Of a stretch of DNA of 64,000 bases, positions 60,353 to 64,000 are shown piece by piece. Position 1 is the first letter of the stretch, and every line of letters starts with the position of its first letter. The stretch covers positions 1-64,000 of the forward strand of contig JAEILR010000028.1 of NCBI GenBank assembly GCA_016109435.1. Reading direction: 5' to 3'. The position numbers were made by a program, and so were the translations under genes. The notes beneath the pieces are model-generated. The model did no database searches. It was not told where the DNA came from and worked only from the letters and a program-made list of their open reading frames with translations. Source of the stretch: Methanomassiliicoccus sp. (lineage in GTDB: Archaea > Thermoplasmatota > Thermoplasmata > Methanomassiliicoccales > Methanomassiliicoccaceae).

Positions 60353-60883
60353 CTACTTCGTCCGGCGGGTCATCGAACCGAGGGCGGCGTTCAGTTCCAC
60401 CGCCCTCCTCGAGCCGATCAGGATCTGCCGTCCGGCCGTTGTCCTGATCAGCACTCCTTCGTTTCCCCTGACATTGTAGGCCGTGCCCAGCTTCCCGTAC
60501 CGTATGCCCCATCCCCCGAACTCCTTAAGCGGGCTGTAGGTGATGGCCCTGTGCTCGGCGATGTCCTCCAGCGGTATTCGGCGGGGCTTCAGATGCAGGG
60601 GGAAGAACCTGAAGTTCAGGGACGTGGTGGTGACCTCGGTCTCCAGATGGACAACGAACATGAACAGGGGCAGCAGCAGGCCGAACAGGACGAACATGAG
60701 GACCATGAACCCGTCGGAGGCCGGGTTGTCGCCCCACGGGGCCCCCAGGACCACCTGCTGGACCACCCCCCATGACAAGATCGCGGAGATGCCCAGCACG
60801 AGCGCGATCATCCATATCTGCCTGAAGTACTGGGTCTCGCGGAACATGGTCCCCCGGCCCGATGACGGGATCGTTCTCGGCAT
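60353..60883 (-). CDS. Membrane protein with two helices and PH-like C-terminal part (DUF6141-like)
   Basis: The 176-residue protein has hydrophobic helices at about 22-44 and 58-80, then a soluble beta-rich half (TEVTTTSLNFRFFPLHLKPR, then LIRTTAGRQILIGSRR) that looks like a bacterial PH-type domain. FRETQYFRQIWMIALVLG at the start resembles DUF6141 proteins. The ATG at 60847 (residue 13) is an alternative start. It lies nine bases after the DUF2284 gene stop on the same strand, so the two may be co-transcribed. Function unknown. Confidence 0.65.
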   Translation of the reverse strand: MPRTIPSSGRGTMFRETQYFRQIWMIALVLGISAILSWGVVQQVVLGAPWGDNPASDGFMVLMFVLFGLLLPLFMFVVHLETEVTTTSLNFRFFPLHLKPRRIPLEDIAEHRAITYSPLKEFGGWGIRYGKLGTAYNVRGNEGVLIRTTAGRQILIGSRRAVELNAALGSMTRRTK

Positions 60884-60892
60884 CCGCGGCCC

Positions 60893-61504
60893 TCAGTCGA
60901 TCAGGACGAGACCGTTCCACACTGGATGGTCCTTGGGGGGCATCTCGAACTCCAGACCTGCGTTCCTTGCGGTCAGGAAGACATCGATCCCCAGAGCCTC
61001 CATGGGTGGCCGGGAGCGGAAGGGATGGCGGCATGCCTCTCCCGACCCCTGCCCCACGCATTCATCACAAAGCCGGCAGGGACCGCCGGAGAACGCCGCG
61101 GCGAAGCGGTATCCCATGCCCAGGGCCTGCCTCTCCACCTCACCGAGGACCTCCATGAACTCGAGCTCGCTCCTCCGCATGCGTTCGGCGTACTCACCGC
61201 TCTCGTAGATGTCCTCCAGCTTCTTCCCTTCCAGGCCACTGACGAACTCCCGGTCCATGGGTATGGGGTACTGCACCAGGATGGCGTCGTGATATCTCTC
61301 CAGAACCCGGGAGAGCTCGTCGGGGGACATCACGTTGGGGGGGCACATCAGGTTGCGGCCATAATTGGCGCACAGGGGGACCATGCACTTCATCCTCACC
61401 CTGGGGTCCACCACCACCCCGCGGGCGGACATGCTCTTCGCCCCGCTCGCTCCCTTCGCCATGGCCACTTCGCACAGTCTTTCCAGATCGGCTCGTGAGG
61501 ACAT
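60893..61504 (-). CDS. DUF2284 metal-binding protein
   Basis: About 203 residues with conserved cysteines in MKCMVPLCANYGRNLMCPPNV and, near the C-terminus, GGPCRLCDECVGQG plus a later Cys (GEACRHP). The eight or so Cys suggest iron-sulfur or zinc binding; the family is common in anaerobes and has no proven function. The ATG at 61504 is preferred, because a TATA-like GGGATAAGATCC at about 61528-61540 (minus) lies about 30 bases upstream. Upstream non-ATG starts would lie at or before that promoter. Confidence 0.88.
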   Translation of the reverse strand: MSSRADLERLCEVAMAKGASGAKSMSARGVVVDPRVRMKCMVPLCANYGRNLMCPPNVMSPDELSRVLERYHDAILVQYPIPMDREFVSGLEGKKLEDIYESGEYAERMRRSELEFMEVLGEVERQALGMGYRFAAAFSGGPCRLCDECVGQGSGEACRHPFRSRPPMEALGIDVFLTARNAGLEFEMPPKDHPVWNGLVLID

Positions 61505-61631
61505 TTCCAACACCGTGACCAAGGATCTTATCCCGGGTCACCCGGAATATGTCCGTCCCGGACAAAAACCTTTCATGGAGAAGAGCGAACGTCCCCTCTT
61601 CATCCTGCGATCTTACGCTCTCTCGCTGAGG

Positions 61632-62618
61632 TCAGGACATCTCCCTCCACTCGCACGAATCGGTGACCCCCACCGATAGGATCCCCGGAGGGAACGGTTG
61701 GAAGAATGTCTGGGAGGCAAGGTACTGTACGTCGAACCGGATGATGTACGACCGCATGAGGTTAAGGCATACACTGAGCGGTACGCGGGCGTCCCTGTAC
61801 ATGTCCAGGTTCTGCATGAACAGGTCCCGCTCCTCCTTCTTCAAACTGCTGGAAACGAACCCAAAGGAGTGCATCAGCACGTTGATGGGACTGGTGCACC
61901 GGGGAGGCCGGGACAGGGCCTTCCGCAGATGGGCCCGGTACTCGGCGAGGATGGTCGCCATCTCCAGGCCGGAGCGGTTGGCGACCAGGTTGCCCAGGGT
62001 CCGGAGCTCGGTCTGGCTGTACATCATGAGGAGCATCTTGTTGCGTGCATGGAAATCGATGAGATCGGATATGCCTGAGCTGCTGTCCAGCTCTCGGAAG
62101 GACCGGAGGGTGAAGGCCCGGGTGAGAAAGTGTTCCCCCAACTTTATGTTCCTCAGCCTGGCCTCGTCCTCCACGGGCAGGCCGTCCAGCCACCGGAGCA
62201 CTTCCTGGCCGAACATCCCCGCCCCGCGGTTCAGCGGGGCCGCCCCCTGCTTGTCAGGATAGGTCCGGACGTCCACCGCCCCGCAGGACGGCGAGCGGCT
62301 CTTCAGGATGTACCCGTCCACATCGCCCAGGCGGCCAAGGTACTGTTCGGCGAAGCTGGCCATCGCTTCGGTCACATCCCGCCCCGTGGACGGCTGGACA
62401 AGTCGCCTGTCCTTATCCCGGAGGACGATCCGGATAGGGTCCCGGGGCACCCCCAGGCCGATCTCCACCTCGGGGCACACGGGGACGAGGTCAGCATGGT
62501 CGCGGAGCTGGCGAACGAACTCCGAGCTTATCCTGTCGCCGTTATAGCGGCAGTGGTCGAACTCGATGCACCGGCTTATGCCCAGACGCGGCCGGGGAAA
62601 GGGCGGGGGAGCTATCAT
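61632..62618 (-). CDS. DUF523/DUF1722 fusion (YbgA-type) protein
   Basis: The 328 residues combine two domains. Residues 10-150 are DUF523 (GISRCIEFDHCRYNGDRISS, VPVCPEVEIGLGVPRDPIR and KSRSPSCG), with three cysteines that in thiouracil desulfurase TudS relatives hold a [4Fe-4S] cluster. Residues about 185-300 are DUF1722 (DLIDFHARNKMLLMMYSQTE). It could remove sulfur from modified bases or act on another substrate; unproven. It overlaps the SOUL gene by four bases (62615-62618). Confidence 0.88.
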   Translation of the reverse strand: MIAPPPFPRPRLGISRCIEFDHCRYNGDRISSEFVRQLRDHADLVPVCPEVEIGLGVPRDPIRIVLRDKDRRLVQPSTGRDVTEAMASFAEQYLGRLGDVDGYILKSRSPSCGAVDVRTYPDKQGAAPLNRGAGMFGQEVLRWLDGLPVEDEARLRNIKLGEHFLTRAFTLRSFRELDSSSGISDLIDFHARNKMLLMMYSQTELRTLGNLVANRSGLEMATILAEYRAHLRKALSRPPRCTSPINVLMHSFGFVSSSLKKEERDLFMQNLDMYRDARVPLSVCLNLMRSYIIRFDVQYLASQTFFQPFPPGILSVGVTDSCEWREMS

Positions 62619-63169
62619 CTCTCCGCACCGCCGATGCTGTCCTCGACATCGACCTCCACCCCGACCTCGTTCCGGCGCATGAACCCGGGGGTGAGGGGCA
62701 TGTTGTATCGCATCAGGAACGGCGCCCCCTTCGTCCTGATGGCCTGCCCCCTCAGTACTGTCAGCAGCTCATCCTCTTTCTCCACAACCTCGCGATAGTA
62801 GGCTCTGCCACTGAACCTGAGGGCAGCGACATGTCGGGAGGGGATGGATATCAGCTCTATCCTGCTGTCCAGCGGCCGGGGGACGGTCTTCATATCGGAT
62901 CCCTGAGGCAGAACGAACGAGAAGGTTCTCTCATCGGTGATCACTGGAGCGGTCATCTCGATCCTTGCCCCCGGCCGGCGGGACACCACCGGGGCGGTCA
63001 TGGGAACCTTCTCCCTCGCCTCGTTGTTCCCGGAGATGTAATCGAACAGTATGGAGAAGCCCCTGTCATCATCCCCGCCCTTCACCGTGGCCATCACCAT
63101 CGGGGGGTAGTTGCGTATCTCTACCTTACCTAGGACCCGCACCACTTGGTATCCGATCGTTTCGGTCAT
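62615..63169 (-). CDS. SOUL family haem-binding-like protein
   Basis: The 184-residue protein starts TETIGYQVVRVLGKVEIRNY, as SOUL/HBP proteins do, and has KVPMTAPVVSRRPGARIEMTAPV and the family pattern MRYNMPLTPGFMRRNEVGVE near the C-terminus. SOUL proteins bind haem or tetrapyrroles in some organisms, but the ligand-binding histidine is not clear here. It is the first gene of a two-gene set with the DUF523/DUF1722 gene, which overlaps its end by four bases. Confidence 0.9.
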   Translation of the reverse strand: MTETIGYQVVRVLGKVEIRNYPPMVMATVKGGDDDRGFSILFDYISGNNEAREKVPMTAPVVSRRPGARIEMTAPVITDERTFSFVLPQGSDMKTVPRPLDSRIELISIPSRHVAALRFSGRAYYREVVEKEDELLTVLRGQAIRTKGAPFLMRYNMPLTPGFMRRNEVGVEVDVEDSIGGAER

Positions 63170-63225
63170 CGGTCATCGATGCGAAGGCGGGATATTAATC
63201 GGAGTCGGTGGGAGGTAAGCGCCGC

Positions 63226-63702
63226 TCAGATGTGGCAGGACGCCCGCCCGTGCTTCTCCAGGTACTTCTGGTGGTATTCCTCCGCCGGCCAGAATGTGAC
63301 CGCTGGCACGATCTCGGTGACGATCGGCCGCTTGAACCGCCCGGACCGTTCCACAGCGGCTTTCGAGGCTTCCGCCGCTGCCTGCTGCTCCGGGGAATGA
63401 AAGAATATCGAAGACCGGTACTGGTCGCCGACGTCCGGTCCCTGCCGGTTGAGCGTGGTCGGATCATGAATGCTCCAGAACACATCCAGGAGCTGGTCGA
63501 ACGACACGACGTCGGCATCGAAGGTCACTTCCACCGCCTCCGCGTGGCCGGTGCGGTGACCGCATACCTCGCGATAGGTCGGTCTGTCGCTCTTCCCGCC
63601 CGTATAGCCGACCAGGGTGGACCTCACTCCGTTCACCTTGTCGAACTCCGCCTGTACGCCCCAGAAACATCCTGCAGCAAAGGTAGCTTTCTGTTCCGCC
63701 AT
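63226..63702 (-). CDS. msrA: Peptide methionine sulfoxide reductase MsrA
   Basis: Repairs methionine-S-sulfoxide in proteins. The 158-residue protein has the catalytic motif [15 protein letters not shown] (Cys near residue 12), [28 protein letters not shown], quoted in part, and [20 protein letters not shown]. The C-terminal [12 protein letters not shown] supplies a possible resolving cysteine. The TATA-like ACCTATATACC at 63731-63741 (minus) lies about 30 bases upstream, so it is expressed alone. Confidence 0.96.
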   Translation of the reverse strand: MAEQKATFAAGCFWGVQAEFDKVNGVRSTLVGYTGGKSDRPTYREVCGHRTGHAEAVEVTFDADVVSFDQLLDVFWSIHDPTTLNRQGPDVGDQYRSSIFFHSPEQQAAAEASKAAVERSGRFKRPIVTEIVPAVTFWPAEEYHQKYLEKHGRASCHI

Positions 63703-63785
63703 GCTAGAACCCGTGCTTACTAGGCGTGGCTGGTATATAGGTATGAGGATAGAACGTCCGGGCTGGAGGCGACCTTCCAGCTTAA

Positions 63786-63800
63786 AAAAGTATATATCGG
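63786..63800 (+). promoter_or_regulatory. TATA box of the CAU-anticodon tRNA gene
   Basis: AAAAGTATATATCGG lies about 30 bases before the 5' end of the tRNA at 63826, the usual position for archaeal stable-RNA promoters. Confidence 0.6.
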
Positions 63801-63825
63801 GATGGCCGTTTAACCTCGTTCGTAA

Positions 63826-63927
63826 GGGCCCGTAGCTTAGTCCGGTGGAGCGTCAGGCTCATAGGTGTTCCCCTGTGGGACCTGGGATACCCGATGGTCG
63901 TCGGTTCAAATCCGACCGGGCCCACCA
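63826..63927 (+). tRNA. CAU-anticodon tRNA (tRNA-Ile2 or elongator tRNA-Met) with a 25-base intron
   Basis: The acceptor stem GGGCCCG pairs with CGGGCCC (63917-63923), followed by A and an encoded CCA. The D-stem is GCTT/GAGC, the T-arm GTCGG-TTCAAAT-CCGAC. Anticodon CAT is at 63860-63862. The intron 63864-63888 fits a bulge-helix-bulge: CTCA before the 5' cut pairs with TGGG before the 3' cut, with bulges TAG and ATA. The anticodon stem has one A-C mismatch. The GGGCCCG acceptor and A discriminator resemble archaeal tRNA-Ile, so tRNA-Ile2 (with C34 modified to agmatidine) is plausible; elongator Met is the alternative. It is not an initiator. Confidence 0.9.
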
Positions 63928-64000
63928 TATTTTCTTGTGGAGTATGGCATCCGTTTCGATGTCTTAGGATGGGGTCCGTCGCAGGCCATTATAAGGAGGG

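Noticed and set aside
63826-63927. Initiator tRNA-Met
   Set aside because: Archaeal initiators have an A1-U72 pair and three G-C pairs in the anticodon stem; here position 1 is G and the stem has an A-C mismatch.
1-64000. CRISPR array, insertion sequence or prophage
   Set aside because: No regularly spaced repeats, transposase, integrase or phage structural genes were seen on reading both strands.

Overview
This 64 kb window is chromosomal DNA of a GC-rich archaeon. The archaeal operon L7Ae-S28e-L24e-ndk precedes aIF5B. Both tRNA genes carry a small intron at position 37/38 with a bulge-helix-bulge fold. AT-rich TATA boxes sit about 25-35 bases before many starts. Trm56, archaeal Elp3 and a double-ring Cdc48 are present. 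The mix of pyruvate:ferredoxin oxidoreductase, rubrerythrin, DUF2284, SOUL and polyprenol-kinase-like genes suits an anaerobic member of Thermoplasmata, possibly the Methanomassiliicoccales. That placement is inference, because no methanogenesis gene lies in the window.

Layout. 1-2.2 kb: translation operon and the start of aIF5B. 2.3-6.2 kb: pyruvate:ferredoxin oxidoreductase (fused gamma-delta, alpha, beta) and a TIM-barrel isomerase. 6.2-10.3 kb: rubrerythrin, branched-chain aminotransferase and a polar amino acid ABC importer. 10.5-38.7 kb: a large surface-glycan region. It holds a heptose-phosphate pathway (HddA kinase and a GmhA-GmhB fusion), a CDP-3,6-dideoxyhexose pathway (RfbF, RfbG, RfbH, a cupin epimerase and an SDR reductase), eight GT2/GT4 glycosyltransferases, three very large membrane proteins with C-terminal lectin-like ectodomains, and a GT-C-like transferase followed by an exported protein. 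38.8-44.9 kb: ACT protein, EamA transporter, sugar nucleotidyltransferase, DUF89, Cdc48 and a PRC-barrel protein. 45-50.2 kb: Elp3, a winged-helix regulator and an ABC importer of the NrtA/TauA type whose binding protein is apparently circularly permuted. 50.2-54.7 kb: an HTH regulator, a thioredoxin/thioredoxin-reductase pair lacking the usual NADPH motifs, a second PRC-barrel protein, HD hydrolase, Trm56, an HTH protein and a 58-residue protein. 54.7-59.7 kb: polyprenol-kinase-like protein, ABC-2 type transporter, LemA and TPM proteins, and a zinc-ribbon protein. 59.9-64 kb: HTH protein, tRNA-Asn, DUF2284, DUF523/DUF1722, SOUL, MsrA and a CAU-anticodon tRNA.

How the genes work together. The glycan region appears to be a self-contained set for making unusual activated sugars (a D-glycero-D-manno-heptose and a 3,6-dideoxyhexose), assembling them on a polyprenyl carrier or protein, and modifying the product outside the cell. 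The minus-strand block from 31735 down to 21074 has gaps of under 90 bases and reads as one operon. The strongest candidates for something undescribed are the permuted binding protein, the archaeal heptose/dideoxyhexose cluster with its giant transferase-lectin proteins, and the thioredoxin reductase that probably does not use NADPH. No CRISPR array, insertion sequence or prophage was seen.
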